Shown piece by piece: positions 35,287 through 44,764 of a stretch of 64,000 nucleotides of DNA; position 1 is the first letter of the stretch; each line of letters begins with the position of its first letter. The notes under the pieces were generated by a model. That model made no database searches. It was not told where the DNA came from and worked only from the letters and a program-made list of their open reading frames with translations. The stretch comes from CALDTK01 sp965213735 (GTDB lineage: Bacteria > Bacteroidota > Bacteroidia > Chitinophagales > Saprospiraceae). The stretch lies in contig CBDCAB010000005.1 in the NCBI GenBank assembly GCA_965213735.1, positions 2,046,001 through 2,110,000 on the forward strand, written 5' to 3'. The translations under genes were made by a program, and so were the position numbers.

Positions 35287-35310
35287 CCTGACCACAATGT
35301 TGTGGTCAGG
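35287..35310. repeat. 24-bp palindrome, copy 1
   Basis: The half-site CCTGACCACAAT is followed by its complement with only the central bases unpaired. The same 24 bp, inverted, is at 44634-44657. It could act as a terminator hairpin for rnpB and, on the other strand, for porV, but no T-tract follows. Confidence 0.75.
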
Positions 35311-35316
35311 TGGGTG

Positions 35317-36555
35317 CTAGTTGGGCACGCCCTCAGGAGTACTCGGCGCAAAGGCGTAGTTGAGCCCAAAGCGTAAAGTATTATCGAGCGGGTTGCGCGT
35401 CGAAGAGGTCGGTACGAGATAGCTGAAGTCCAGCCCGAGAACATTGTATTTAATGCCAATGCCTAGCGTGAGGTACTGCCGAGCTCCCTTAATCGCACTT
35501 TCGTGAAAATAGCCAACACGTGCAGCAAACTGATTGGCGTACCAGTACTCAGCACCAAGACTTACGTTGATCTCTTGAAGCTCCTCGTTAAATCCACCCG
35601 GTGCATCACTGAAGCTAGAGAAGATGCCCTCGATAGGACTCTTATCTAAATGATCTGATCTGCCGTTACTGGGATCCACATCGACCATCACCGAATCAAG
35701 TGGAGGGCTTGGTACCAGCAGCTTGTTGAAATCGACCGTAAAGGTGAGCGAATTGTAGTCGTCGAAGAAGGTTTCGAGTGAAGTACCGAGTGCCAAGTTG
35801 GTTGGCAGGTAATCACGATCGTCAGCCCGCGTGTAGGTGATCTTCGAACCAATATTGCGGATGGAAGCACCAATGCGCAGGATTGATCCATTCGCGCCTA
35901 TTGCTACATCATCAACGTAGCTAAAGCCGAGATCGGCTGCTCCGGCTAAACCATTGCCGATTTCAGCTCCAGTATCTGGCACAATTAGTCCACTGGCCAG
36001 CGCGGAGAGAATAAAGCGACCAGTTAAGTTCGCACTGATCTTCTCGCTCAATTTACGGGCGTAGCCAAATGAGAACGCCATTTCATAGGGCTTACCAGTG
36101 GCAATAGCTTGGCCATTGACGTCGGTAAATTCTATCGAGCCGAGTGAGAAATAGCGCAAGTCGCCGTACAGCGTCTCTGAGTCGCTGATCTTGCCGTAGG
36201 CTGAAAGATTGGCGAGATAGACGTCGTCCAACTTGAGCGCCTGCAGCCACGGAGTGAAGGTGGCCTGTATCTCAAAGCGCTCTTGCGAGAAAGCAAGTGC
36301 ACTACCGTTCCAGTAGCTGGAAGCCGCCGTGGGGCTGAGCGCTACACCAGCATCGCCGAGGGCAGCAGAGCGAGCATCAGGTGAGATAGTGAGAAATGGC
36401 ACCGCGGTTTGAATTGTGTTGACACACCTACCACCGTTGAGGCTCTCGAATTTGCCGGGAGAAACTTCAATGCAACGCCGCTGAGCTTCAGCGGTTTGTA
36501 CGAGCGACACAGCGCACACCAAAAATAGCGGCCACGCGGCCTGGACAACTTTCAT
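35317..36555 (-). CDS. porV: T9SS outer-membrane shuttle protein PorV (LptO)
   Basis: The protein has 412 residues from MKVVQAAWPLFL; the signal peptide ends at TAEAQ. The mature start region with AVPFLTISPDARSAALGDAG, and WNGSALAF further on, are typical of PorV, a FadL-like 14-strand barrel. PorV collects cargo from the translocon and delivers it to the PorU sortase. It is downstream of porU (147-bp gap) in the same direction. A start eight codons upstream is possible but gives a poorer signal peptide. Confidence 0.94.
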   Translation of the reverse strand: MKVVQAAWPLFLVCAVSLVQTAEAQRRCIEVSPGKFESLNGGRCVNTIQTAVPFLTISPDARSAALGDAGVALSPTAASSYWNGSALAFSQERFEIQATFTPWLQALKLDDVYLANLSAYGKISDSETLYGDLRYFSLGSIEFTDVNGQAIATGKPYEMAFSFGYARKLSEKISANLTGRFILSALASGLIVPDTGAEIGNGLAGAADLGFSYVDDVAIGANGSILRIGASIRNIGSKITYTRADDRDYLPTNLALGTSLETFFDDYNSLTFTVDFNKLLVPSPPLDSVMVDVDPSNGRSDHLDKSPIEGIFSSFSDAPGGFNEELQEINVSLGAEYWYANQFAARVGYFHESAIKGARQYLTLGIGIKYNVLGLDFSYLVPTSSTRNPLDNTLRFGLNYAFAPSTPEGVPN

Positions 36556-36702
36556 ACAATTCGGTTTGGGTCGGATCATGCGGCGCGAATGTTAACGCGA
36601 AGCGAGCGCAGCTTCCTGCCTCACTTAATCGATTTAAGGTGCTGTTAAATTGCCATCAGCGCGAGCTTTACCAACGATTATCCTATACGTGGTAGTACCT
36701 GC

Positions 36703-39700
36703 TTATTTCAACACCACGAGGCGCTCGAAGTCGCTTTGACCAGAGCGCTCTCCATCTTCGGTTCGTAGCCTCACCTTGTACAGATATACACCTCTGGCAA
36801 GCTCCTGACCAAAGTCATCAGTGCCATCCCACGAAATGCAGTCATCGTTGCCAAAACGGTTACCGCGTGCTACACCCTCGTGGCGAATGCTCGTGACTCT
36901 GCGACCGCTCGATGTGTAGATATCTATCTGCACCTCCACCAACTGTCCTGCCGCTGTGTGCTCAAACTGGAAGCAGGTCGCATCCACAAAGGGATTGGGA
37001 TAATTAAGCACCCGCTTGAGTGCAACACCAGGATCAGCACTCACTACGAAGCTCGTGGTACCCACGCCAGTATTATTAGCTAGGTCCCAAGCGCGCACAC
37101 TCAAATCATACTCGCCCTCGGGCAAGTCGAAGATGGGGTACCGCACTTCTCCGCGACGGTAATCATCGGTTGCAGCCTCATAGAAGTCGTTGAGCACGTA
37201 GTTGTCTTCTGTCCTGCCCCGAAGGCTAGCCGTGAGGTCGTGTCCTATACTCGCTCCACTCACATTGATGCCGTAGTCATCCGAAAGCTTCGCCAGCACC
37301 ACCGGATCATCACCTGTTATGCCGCCACTGATGAAGGCATCGTCGCCGATGAAGACTTCGACCACAGGCGGGGTGTCATCTGCTACCGTAGGAGCAGCTA
37401 GACCATCAATAATAAATCTATTGAAGAGGCCACTGCCATCGCGCCCATCTGGTGAAAGCGCGTACATGCTGAGCCTGCCCGCACCCTTACCAAGAGCCAA
37501 ATCTTTTGGCAAGCGAAACTTGGCTTCCCAACGACCATCGACAACTGATGCGCGGCCTGAGAATAAGGTGTTGCCTTGCTGCACGAACTCCTCCACCTCA
37601 CTCCTCGGATCTTGCCCCAGCGTGCGGGCTACGCGCTCCTGGTCAAAAATGGTGAGTAACACCTCGCCACTAAAGTTGCTCTGGAAATTGTCGCTGCGGT
37701 CGGTAATGATGCCCTTCACAGTCACTTCCCGCATTGCTTCTACCGCCACTGTATCTGGCTGTGTAGCCACCACTACACTGTCGAATTCAGTAACCACCAC
37801 ATTGAGTGTTGGCACGGCTAATCGCATTGCCGGATCACCAAAGAGGCTGTACTTCCTGTCATTCTCCGAGTCGGATGTGCTATTCTTGGCCAGCGCCAGC
37901 AGCTTGCCCACACCAAACTGCACCGCGAGGGAGTCATTGAGTAGCACTTTATGCGTAGCCTTGGCTAAGGTCTTGTTGACGCTAATGAGGACCGGCCGTA
38001 CCGTACTCAAAGAAGCTACTGCGCCTCCGCCACGCTTGAAAAGCACCTGCTCGCCGGCTACTGTCCGCTCCGGATCATCGAAGCCTGTAAAGGTGCAGGT
38101 AGCTGTCACGAGCACGGTGTACGCATCGCGGCTATCCCACTTTTCAATGTCTGGTGCATTCAGAAACCGCTCCTGTCCCCAGCCATTGGGGCCACCGTGT
38201 CCGAGATAAGTCGTGAGCAGATTGCCCCTAAACATGTTGAGGTTAATGGCTTCAGCGGCCCTGGGAAAGCGTACTCCCCCAGTAGTAGGCACCTGCTCGT
38301 AGGCATCAGCGTAAATTTTCACCTGATTGAAGTCCGGGAACAACTCAGCATTACGGCGCGCTATCTCGTCCATGTCTCTGAGGTGGACGTTGAAGTCTTC
38401 ATCATCGGCGACAAACACATTGCGCAGGCGCCAGTTGCCAAGCAGCTCAGGGTCAGATTCGTAGCGGACAATTTTGTTGACCAGCGTGTTGGCTTGCGTC
38501 GCAGTGCTTGCAGGAATTCTGCCGACGCCTACGTCTAGCCCACCTCGTGGCGCATTGATGCCCGGGATTTTTCCCTCCCCGTCATCGAGCAGCGCGAAGT
38601 AGTCATCCGCAGGATAAGCGGTCACTTCGTGATTGCTCGCGTAGGTTTGGTAGGTGGGTACGAGGTTTCCTTCTGGACGTTTAATGCCCCGCGGGTCGAA
38701 AGTGCCATCACCCAGCAGCAGCAGGTACTCAAAGTTCGGGTCGCGTTCGTAGAGGGTTTTGGCGAAAGCACGAATAGCCGTCGGATCAGGCCTACCCCCA
38801 CCGAACTCCTCGGCAATGGTTGCAAATTCCGCCGTCACTACAGTATAATCGTTGTGCTCGCGTCTATGCTCAGCAAGTTGATTAGCAGCCTGCTCTAGCC
38901 CCTCACCGTACACAATCAGCATATTGGCGCGCCTGATAGCGTGAAGATTCGTGTTGGTGACACCCCCTATTACCTCAGGTTTTGCGTAGCTGGCACTTTC
39001 GTCAAAACCAATGAACTCGCGCGGCGGACCGAGCGCCTCCTGGCTATAGGCAAAGCGGCCATTAGTATGACGTACCTGTGCAGGCCGCAGCGGATCTGAA
39101 ATATCGTAAACCACAAAATCAGCTGGTGTATTTGCTACCTCAAAACCGTAGCTACCCCCATTGGTGTGCTCGAGCGAGCGGAAGGGTAGGGGCTGCCCCG
39201 CATAGCGCAGCAGGCAAGGGTAAGTAAGTTGAACGTAGTCAATCCAGCCTACCGACGTCTCGAAAGAGCCAGGGTAGCTAATTTCAACATCCACCACCGG
39301 CTCGTTTAGCCGTATCGGGCTGCCGATGTTTTCGAAGTGAGCGAAGGCCGAGTTAGCATCCCCTCTGACCCCTCTGCTAAAAGACTCGCTGGTGAAGGTT
39401 TGGCCATTAACTGATACAGAGTACTTCGTGCCGCTCCTCAGAGTCGAGGCAGCAAAACGGGAGGTCAACCTTCCTGTTGCCCCTGGCACTAATGTTCCCA
39501 AATTGAAGAGCGCGGGGCGGTTGATTTGGCGATTGGTGCCGAATTGAGGTCCAAACCACTGCTGTCCACTCCCTTGCCCACTGTAGCGTTGCTTGCTGAA
39601 GTAGAGCAGGTTTTCTTGTTCTTCCTCCCACCGCACGCGGTTGGTGTACTGCTGGTCGTAGGTTGCTGCAGTTGCTTGTGGTAAAGTATTGATGCGGGCA

Positions 39701-40485
39701 CCCTGGCCTTCTACTTTGAGGTAGTAATAGGTTTTTTCTGCATAGAGATTCTCGCGACGGGCAAAGTCTTGCCTCGCCGTATCGTACAGCCAAACATCTT
39801 CTCCCTGCCCGTAAAAGAGCAGCCGCTCACCAGAATCCCATTTATTGTCGCCATTGCCCACCTCCTGCAGAGCAACTTCCTGTAGGTCCACGGGATAAGA
39901 ATCACCTACGCGCTCAGGTAGCATGGCGCCACCTTTGCTGTACAGGCGCACATTGGCAGGCGAGCTAGAAGTAGATAAGCCTAGCTCCTCTAGTAGCCCA
40001 GCGTCGATTTGGTAAATGCCATCCTCATCGACGGCGAGCTTCGCAATCTTTCCAGTAGCCAACACCGAGTTAAAGGGTTCTTGGGGACCATTCCTTGGGC
40101 TGAGGCTAGAGGCGGAGGTGGTGACATACGTAGCTGTCCCAAGCAGTTGGAGTTCATCGTCGCCCCCACTACGACTCACTTCAAAATATATGTTGAGCAA
40201 GGGCTGGCGAAAACTGTTAAATGTTGCGGCCTCAGGTATGCTGTAGCGCAGCTCGGCGGGAAGGGCTGTTCCAGCTTTGGTGGTCAGCGTAAAATCACTC
40301 AGCGTGGCGCTCCTACCTGGTGGCAGGGGTATAGACCAGCTGTAGGTGGTAGAGGATAGGCCTTGCGGCAAAACGAAAAGCTCAGTAGCTACAGCACTTT
40401 GCGCCGAACTCCAACCTGCTGCCAGGACGAGAACGGCACTCAAAACTGCGGAGCAGAAACTAGAAATGCGTTGGGGTGCTGACAT
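36703..40485 (-). CDS. porU: T9SS sortase PorU (gingipain-type C25 peptidase)
   Basis: The protein has 1260 residues from MSAPQRISSFCSA, with a signal peptide ending near SSAQS. The peptidase C25 domain is in the middle: LLLLGDGTFDPRG, catalytic His763 in YLGHGGPNGWGQE and catalytic Cys797 in VLVTATCTFTGFDD. Ig-like regions follow, and a C-terminal sorting-type domain (LNYPNPFVDATCF ending FERLVVLK). PorU removes the sorting domains of T9SS cargo at the cell surface and links the cargo to lipid. Divergent from porP; the 5' regions are 93 bp apart. An exact 14-mer copy at 38756-38769 codes AFAKT here. Confidence 0.95.
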   Translation of the reverse strand: MSAPQRISSFCSAVLSAVLVLAAGWSSAQSAVATELFVLPQGLSSTTYSWSIPLPPGRSATLSDFTLTTKAGTALPAELRYSIPEAATFNSFRQPLLNIYFEVSRSGGDDELQLLGTATYVTTSASSLSPRNGPQEPFNSVLATGKIAKLAVDEDGIYQIDAGLLEELGLSTSSSPANVRLYSKGGAMLPERVGDSYPVDLQEVALQEVGNGDNKWDSGERLLFYGQGEDVWLYDTARQDFARRENLYAEKTYYYLKVEGQGARINTLPQATAATYDQQYTNRVRWEEEQENLLYFSKQRYSGQGSGQQWFGPQFGTNRQINRPALFNLGTLVPGATGRLTSRFAASTLRSGTKYSVSVNGQTFTSESFSRGVRGDANSAFAHFENIGSPIRLNEPVVDVEISYPGSFETSVGWIDYVQLTYPCLLRYAGQPLPFRSLEHTNGGSYGFEVANTPADFVVYDISDPLRPAQVRHTNGRFAYSQEALGPPREFIGFDESASYAKPEVIGGVTNTNLHAIRRANMLIVYGEGLEQAANQLAEHRREHNDYTVVTAEFATIAEEFGGGRPDPTAIRAFAKTLYERDPNFEYLLLLGDGTFDPRGIKRPEGNLVPTYQTYASNHEVTAYPADDYFALLDDGEGKIPGINAPRGGLDVGVGRIPASTATQANTLVNKIVRYESDPELLGNWRLRNVFVADDEDFNVHLRDMDEIARRNAELFPDFNQVKIYADAYEQVPTTGGVRFPRAAEAINLNMFRGNLLTTYLGHGGPNGWGQERFLNAPDIEKWDSRDAYTVLVTATCTFTGFDDPERTVAGEQVLFKRGGGAVASLSTVRPVLISVNKTLAKATHKVLLNDSLAVQFGVGKLLALAKNSTSDSENDRKYSLFGDPAMRLAVPTLNVVVTEFDSVVVATQPDTVAVEAMREVTVKGIITDRSDNFQSNFSGEVLLTIFDQERVARTLGQDPRSEVEEFVQQGNTLFSGRASVVDGRWEAKFRLPKDLALGKGAGRLSMYALSPDGRDGSGLFNRFIIDGLAAPTVADDTPPVVEVFIGDDAFISGGITGDDPVVLAKLSDDYGINVSGASIGHDLTASLRGRTEDNYVLNDFYEAATDDYRRGEVRYPIFDLPEGEYDLSVRAWDLANNTGVGTTSFVVSADPGVALKRVLNYPNPFVDATCFQFEHTAAGQLVEVQIDIYTSSGRRVTSIRHEGVARGNRFGNDDCISWDGTDDFGQELARGVYLYKVRLRTEDGERSGQSDFERLVVLK
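38756..38769 (-). repeat. Interspersed 14-mer, exact copy
   Basis: Inside porU; in the gene's frame it codes A-F-A-K-T, the same phrase as the murF copy at 44404. Confidence 0.75.
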
Positions 40486-40564
40486 TAATGGAGTCGGAGG
40501 GTAATGGATAGGTCGATGCAACGTTAGCTCCAGGTGCAAATTGCACTTCATAACACCTGAGCGC

Positions 40565-40572
40565 TACCTTCG
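40565..40572 (+). promoter_or_regulatory. Possible -7 promoter element before porP
   Basis: TACCTTCG lies 6 nt upstream of the porP ATG, so the transcript would begin at or very near the start codon. A small palindrome GTGCAAATTGCAC (near 40534-40546) lies between it and porU. Confidence 0.35.
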
Positions 40573-40578
40573 TCACGA

Positions 40579-41625
40579 ATGGCAAGACGTACGACATCAA
40601 CCCTACTGTCAATTCTGCTCCTGGGCTGCGCGGCAGTTGGTTTTGCACAAGATGCAGTCTTCTCCCAGTTCTATGCGGCTCCGCTCTTGCTCAACCCCGC
40701 TTTTGCCGGCACCTCCCGCGCTCCACTCATCACGCTCAACCACCGTTCGCAGTACGTCGGCTTCGGGAGTGCTAATCCCGCTACTGCCTACCAAACCTAC
40801 GCCATTACCTACGGCCAGTACCTCACGCCCATCCGCTCAGGCATAGGCTTGAGCCTCACGGCCGACAACGCAGGCAACGGCATCTATAACTCCTACGGCG
40901 CGAGTGCTTACTACTCCTATCAGGTGCAAATCGATAAGAAAAATAGCGTACGCATAGGTCTTAGCGCCGGCGCCAAACAGCGGCGACTCGATTGGGATCA
41001 ACTCATATTTTTCGACCAGCTCGATAGCGAAACCGGTGCCGTAGGGCCCAACGGCCAGCCCAATCCCACCAACGAGGTGCGGCCAGCCGATCTCACCAAA
41101 ACGTGGGCAGATTTCGGTACGGGAGTGCTCTATGCCGGAGAAGTAGCTTATGTAGGTGTGACGCTCGACCACGTGACTACGCCAGATGATCGCTTCGCCA
41201 GCATTGGGCCGGGAGGCTTTTATAAAGGTGTGCCGCTGCGAATAAGTGCACATGCTGGCGCCCAAATCGACCTGCAGCCGAACGCGCGCGAGTCAGCTGC
41301 TTATATCGTGCCCAATCTACTGTACGCCAAGCAAGGCCCCTTCGAGCAACTCAATATGGGCGCCTACCTCTCATTTGGTAAAATTTTCGGCGGCGGCTGG
41401 TTCCGTTATGCTTTTGGCAATGCCGATGCAGCCATTGTCGTCATTGGCGTGTCGTGGGATATGTATAAGTTTGGCTACAGCTACGACGCCACCGTCAGCG
41501 GCTTATCATCGGCAACCACCGGCACACACGAGGTCAGCCTGCAGTTTGATTTCGACAAAGCCTGGTGGATCAAAAGCAAGCGCCAGGCCGAACGCTACAA
41601 CGATTGCTTGAACCTATTTCGCTAG
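40579..41625 (+). CDS. T9SS membrane protein, PorP/SprF family
   Basis: The protein has 348 residues. Signal peptide ending VGFAQ, then the family signature FSQFYAAPLLLNPAFAGTSR, LNHRSQY, and repeated beta strands to a C-terminal NDCLNLFR. PorP/SprF-family proteins are outer-membrane barrels that cooperate with the T9SS, often with a specific SprB-like cargo, or form part of the PorP-PorK-PorN complex. Its place next to porU and gldJ supports a role in secretion or gliding. Whether it is PorP itself is not settled by the sequence alone. Confidence 0.88.
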   Translation: MARRTTSTLLSILLLGCAAVGFAQDAVFSQFYAAPLLLNPAFAGTSRAPLITLNHRSQYVGFGSANPATAYQTYAITYGQYLTPIRSGIGLSLTADNAGNGIYNSYGASAYYSYQVQIDKKNSVRIGLSAGAKQRRLDWDQLIFFDQLDSETGAVGPNGQPNPTNEVRPADLTKTWADFGTGVLYAGEVAYVGVTLDHVTTPDDRFASIGPGGFYKGVPLRISAHAGAQIDLQPNARESAAYIVPNLLYAKQGPFEQLNMGAYLSFGKIFGGGWFRYAFGNADAAIVVIGVSWDMYKFGYSYDATVSGLSSATTGTHEVSLQFDFDKAWWIKSKRQAERYNDCLNLFR

Positions 41626-41700
41626 TTTGACACTATATCTGGTACAGGTACGTTAGTAAACAACCGATATTGGCGTACTCCTTGCACCGAAATAGTTCGG

Positions 41701-41708
41701 TACTTTTG
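41701..41708 (+). promoter_or_regulatory. -7 promoter element of gldJ
   Basis: TACTTTTG matches TAnnTTTG, 25 nt before the gldJ ATG. The best -33 candidate, CTTG at 41681, is 16 nt away. Confidence 0.5.
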
Positions 41709-41733
41709 GTCCTCGAGAGAAGAAAAAACTGAG

Positions 41734-43236
41734 ATGAAGCAAATCCTCCAGCTATGCGCGTTGTGTTGCGCAGCAGTACTGATCCTGCCAGCCTGCAACA
41801 AAGGCGAACGATCAGCAACCACCGGTTGGAAGTACAATGACCAGAAATGGGGCGGCTTTGAAAAGCATGACTATGAAGGCCAAGTTACAGGCCCCAACCT
41901 CGTGCTGATCGAAGGTGGTACCTTTAGTATGGGCCTCACCGAACAAGACGTGATCAGTGAGTGGAACAACGTACCTCGCCGTGTAACTGTCTCCTCCTTC
42001 TATATGGACGAGACAGAAGTCGCCAACATCGACTACAAAGAGTACCTCTACTGGAACAAGCGCGTGTTTGGCGAAAGCTATCCAGAAGTATACGTCAACG
42101 CTTTACCTGATACACTCGTGTGGCGCGAAGAACTCGCCTACAACGAGCCTTACGTCGAGACCTACCTCCGTCACCCTAGCTATGATGAATATCCCGTAGT
42201 CGGCGTGAGCTGGAACCAGGCCAACGACTTCTGCAAGTGGCGCACCGACCGCGTCAACGAGATGGTGCTCATCGAGCGCGGCATCCTCAACAACAATCCC
42301 GAGCAGAAAGACGAGGATAACTTTAATACTGAGTCTTACCTCGTCGGCCAGTACCAAGGCGATGTCCGTAAGAACCTCAAAGACCTCCGCACCGGTGGCG
42401 AGCGTCCTGTGCGCTTCGAAGATGGTATTCTGCTGCCGAGCTACCGCTTGCCAACAGAAGCAGAGTGGGAGTATGCAGCACTCGGTCTGCAAGGCAACAT
42501 GGCCAACGAGAAAGACGAGCTCATCACCGACCGACGCATCTACCCCTGGAACGGCAATAGCCTCCGCTACCAGAAGCGCGATAAGTACCAAGGTCGCATC
42601 CTCGCTAACTTCAAGCGCGGCGATGGTGACTATATGGGTATGGCCGGCAACCTCAACGACCACGCATCTATTACCGCACCAGTTCGCACCTTCCAGCCCA
42701 ATGACTTCGGGCTCTACAACATGGCAGGCAACGTGAGCGAGTGGACCATGGACCTCTACCGCCCTATGACTTCACTTACCCTGCGTGATGTCGACAATCA
42801 CGACCTCAACCCTTACCGTGGTGGCAACTTCACTGCCCTCGAAATGGACGAGGACGGTAAGCCTGTTGAAAAAGATTCCCTCGGTCGCCTCCGCTATCGC
42901 TACATCGAAGATGATGAGGTGGCAGGCCGCGAAAACTACAAGACAGCCCGCGTCTACAACTACCTCGATGGCGATGAGCAGTCTGAAGCAAGCTATGCTT
43001 ACGGTGAGACTTCACTTATCAGCGATAAGAGCCGTGTCATCAAAGGTGGCAGCTGGGCAGATCGCGCATGGTGGCTTGCCCCAGGCACACGCCGCTTCAA
43101 AGAAGAGGATAAAGCTGATCGTACCCTCGGTTTCCGTTGCGCGATGACGCGTACAGGTGGTCCCGCAGGCAACGAAGACACTGGCGGCAACGTCTTCAAA
43201 AACTCTGGAAAGTCTCAGAAGCGTCGCTACAAGTAA
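41734..43236 (+). CDS. gldJ: Gliding-motility lipoprotein GldJ
   Basis: The protein has 500 residues. Lipoprotein signal with lipobox LPAC (Cys22 region), then the formylglycine-generating-enzyme/sulfatase-modifying-factor fold: LVLIEGGTFSMG, NNVPRRVTVSSFYMDETEVA, YPVVGVSWNQANDFCKWRTD, RLPTEAEWEYAALG, NVSEWTMDLYRPM, GGSWADRAWWLAPGTRRF. NNVPRRVTVSSFYMDETEV and RVFGESYPEVYVNALPDTLV are GldJ-type sequences. GldJ is needed for T9SS stability and gliding; catalytic cysteines of true FGE are not expected. Between porP and murF, a known Bacteroidota arrangement. Confidence 0.94.
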   Translation: MKQILQLCALCCAAVLILPACNKGERSATTGWKYNDQKWGGFEKHDYEGQVTGPNLVLIEGGTFSMGLTEQDVISEWNNVPRRVTVSSFYMDETEVANIDYKEYLYWNKRVFGESYPEVYVNALPDTLVWREELAYNEPYVETYLRHPSYDEYPVVGVSWNQANDFCKWRTDRVNEMVLIERGILNNNPEQKDEDNFNTESYLVGQYQGDVRKNLKDLRTGGERPVRFEDGILLPSYRLPTEAEWEYAALGLQGNMANEKDELITDRRIYPWNGNSLRYQKRDKYQGRILANFKRGDGDYMGMAGNLNDHASITAPVRTFQPNDFGLYNMAGNVSEWTMDLYRPMTSLTLRDVDNHDLNPYRGGNFTALEMDEDGKPVEKDSLGRLRYRYIEDDEVAGRENYKTARVYNYLDGDEQSEASYAYGETSLISDKSRVIKGGSWADRAWWLAPGTRRFKEEDKADRTLGFRCAMTRTGGPAGNEDTGGNVFKNSGKSQKRRYK

Positions 43237-43269
43237 GCCTCGTATTCCGCTTGATTTTTTCAACTTTAC

Positions 43270-43303
43270 AAAAGCCTCTTCGCAAACCTGCGGAGAGGCT
43301 TTT
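43270..43303 (+). terminator. Terminator after gldJ
   Basis: AAAAGCCTCTTCGC pairs with GCGGAGAGGCTTTT (14 bp, one G-U) around a 6-nt loop. The TTTT of the stem ends in TTTTG. It separates gldJ from murF. Confidence 0.85.
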
Positions 43304-43329
43304 GTCCTTGATGTGCTCAGCCTACCCCC

Positions 43330-44637
43330 ATGTCGCCACGCTTACTAGAGGTCTTTCTTGCTGCTCGTGGAGTATCGATCGATACCCGCACACTCCAGGC
43401 AGGAGAGTTGTTTTTCGCGCTTCGCGGGCCCAACTTCAACGGGAATACCTATGCGGCCAAAGCCCTCGAACTGGGGGCTAAAGCAGTAGTGGTCGACACG
43501 CACATGCCTGAGCTGCGTGAGGAGGACACTTTTCTTGTCGACGACACGCTCGATACCTTACAAGCACTCGCCCGCGCCTACCGCAGAACCTGGACCTGCC
43601 CGGTCGTCGCGCTCACCGGCAGCAACGGCAAGACCACCACTAAGGAACTACTCACCTGCGCCCTTGCCAAAGCTTACGAAGTGGCGAGTACTGCTGGCAA
43701 CCTCAACAATCACATTGGCGTGCCCCTCACGCTGCTGCGCACTCCTCCCACTGCCGAGGTGGTGGTGGTCGAAATGGGTGCCAATCATCAAGGAGAAATT
43801 GCAGCACTATGCAGCATTGCCGAGCCTACACATGGGTTTATAACCAACATCGGCAGCGCACACTTGGAGGGATTTGGCGGACCTGAAGGTGTGAAGGCTG
43901 GTAAAGGGGAGTTGTTCGATTACCTAATTGCTAGCTATGGCTGCGTGTTTAGCGATGCGGCCGACGAGGTGGTGAGTGCCATGGCTAGTCGCGCCCCGAA
44001 GCAGTTGCTCTTTACTTCTGATGCTGAGCAGCACCCCCTGCCTGATGCGCTCGTGACAGGTCAGCTACTGGCTGAGTGGCCGACTGTGCAACTTGCTTTT
44101 CAGAGGAGAGGAATGATTACCAAGGTGCTGACGCACTTGCCAGGGAAGCACAACTATCGCAATGTGATGAAAGCCATAGCGGTGGCCAGCTATTTCAAAG
44201 TGCCGAATGAGCAAATTGCTAGTGCCATCGCTGGCTATGTGCCTGCTAATCAACGTAGCGAAGTGCGAACTTGGCAGGGCGCGACAGTGCTTTTAGATGC
44301 TTATAATGCGAATCCGGATAGCATGTCTGCGGCTCTTGCGTGGTTGGCGAGCCGGCCCGAGCAACATAAGATTGCGGTGCTTGGTGAGATGGCTGAGTTG
44401 GGTGCTTTCGCCAAAACCGCACACGCAGCTCTCGTCACTGACGCCACCAGTATAGGCAACTTACAACTGGCGCTGTTTGGCGCTGCGTACGACACGTTCA
44501 GCAGTCAAGGCCAGGTTTTTGCGAAAGCTGAAGACTTGCGCGAATGGCTAATCAAAACAGTAGTACCCGAGCAAACCGTGATCTTGCTAAAAGGCAGCAG
44601 ATCAAATAAGTTGGAACGCCTCCTAGCCCCCACCTGA
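43330..44637 (+). CDS. murF: UDP-N-acetylmuramoyl-tripeptide--D-alanyl-D-alanine ligase
   Basis: The protein has 435 residues. N-terminal uridine-binding domain (ARGVSIDTRTLQAGELFFAL), ATP loop GSNGKTTTK (97-105), AGNLNNHIGVPLTLLR, EMGANHQGEI, LLDAYNANPDSM, AVLGEMAELG. It adds D-Ala-D-Ala to the peptidoglycan precursor in the cytoplasm. The short 26-bp leader after the gldJ terminator shows no clear promoter. Two copies of the interspersed 14-mer lie in inverted orientation 98 bp apart near the 3' end: exact at 44404, one mismatch at 44515. Confidence 0.96.
   Translation: MSPRLLEVFLAARGVSIDTRTLQAGELFFALRGPNFNGNTYAAKALELGAKAVVVDTHMPELREEDTFLVDDTLDTLQALARAYRRTWTCPVVALTGSNGKTTTKELLTCALAKAYEVASTAGNLNNHIGVPLTLLRTPPTAEVVVVEMGANHQGEIAALCSIAEPTHGFITNIGSAHLEGFGGPEGVKAGKGELFDYLIASYGCVFSDAADEVVSAMASRAPKQLLFTSDAEQHPLPDALVTGQLLAEWPTVQLAFQRRGMITKVLTHLPGKHNYRNVMKAIAVASYFKVPNEQIASAIAGYVPANQRSEVRTWQGATVLLDAYNANPDSMSAALAWLASRPEQHKIAVLGEMAELGAFAKTAHAALVTDATSIGNLQLALFGAAYDTFSSQGQVFAKAEDLREWLIKTVVPEQTVILLKGSRSNKLERLLAPT
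44404..44417 (+). repeat. Interspersed 14-mer, exact copy
   Basis: Inside murF, codes A-F-A-K-T. A one-mismatch copy in the opposite orientation is at 44515-44528 (V-F-A-K-A). Confidence 0.75.
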
Positions 44638-44657
44638 CCACAACATTGTGGTCAGGC
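44634..44657. repeat. 24-bp palindrome, copy 2
   Basis: The half-site CCTGACCACAAC plus its complement. It is the exact inverse of the palindrome at 35287-35310. It overlaps the murF stop and lies between convergent genes, where a bidirectional terminator or a protein-binding site would fit. Confidence 0.75.
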
Positions 44658-44764
44658 AAGCCACCCTTTGCGACCCTTGCGCCACCCTTTGCGAACTTTG
44701 CGATACAATCCCTCCAGCACTGCCCCCCCAACAGCCAAAACCGGCGAAGCCGCCCCTCCAGCAT
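44658..44764. repeat. CTTTGCGA tandem motif in convergent gap
   Basis: CCCTTTGCGACCCTTGCG, CCCTTTGCGAACTTTGCG and GATACAATCC form a run of 9-10 bp units. A similar run (CCTTTGCGACCTTTGCGG, GCGATAC) is at 59610-59670. No gene is seen in this gap. Confidence 0.5.

Noticed and set aside
42065..42078. TGTTTGGCGAAAGC in gldJ
   Set aside because: Two mismatches, within the conserved GldJ phrase RVFGES.
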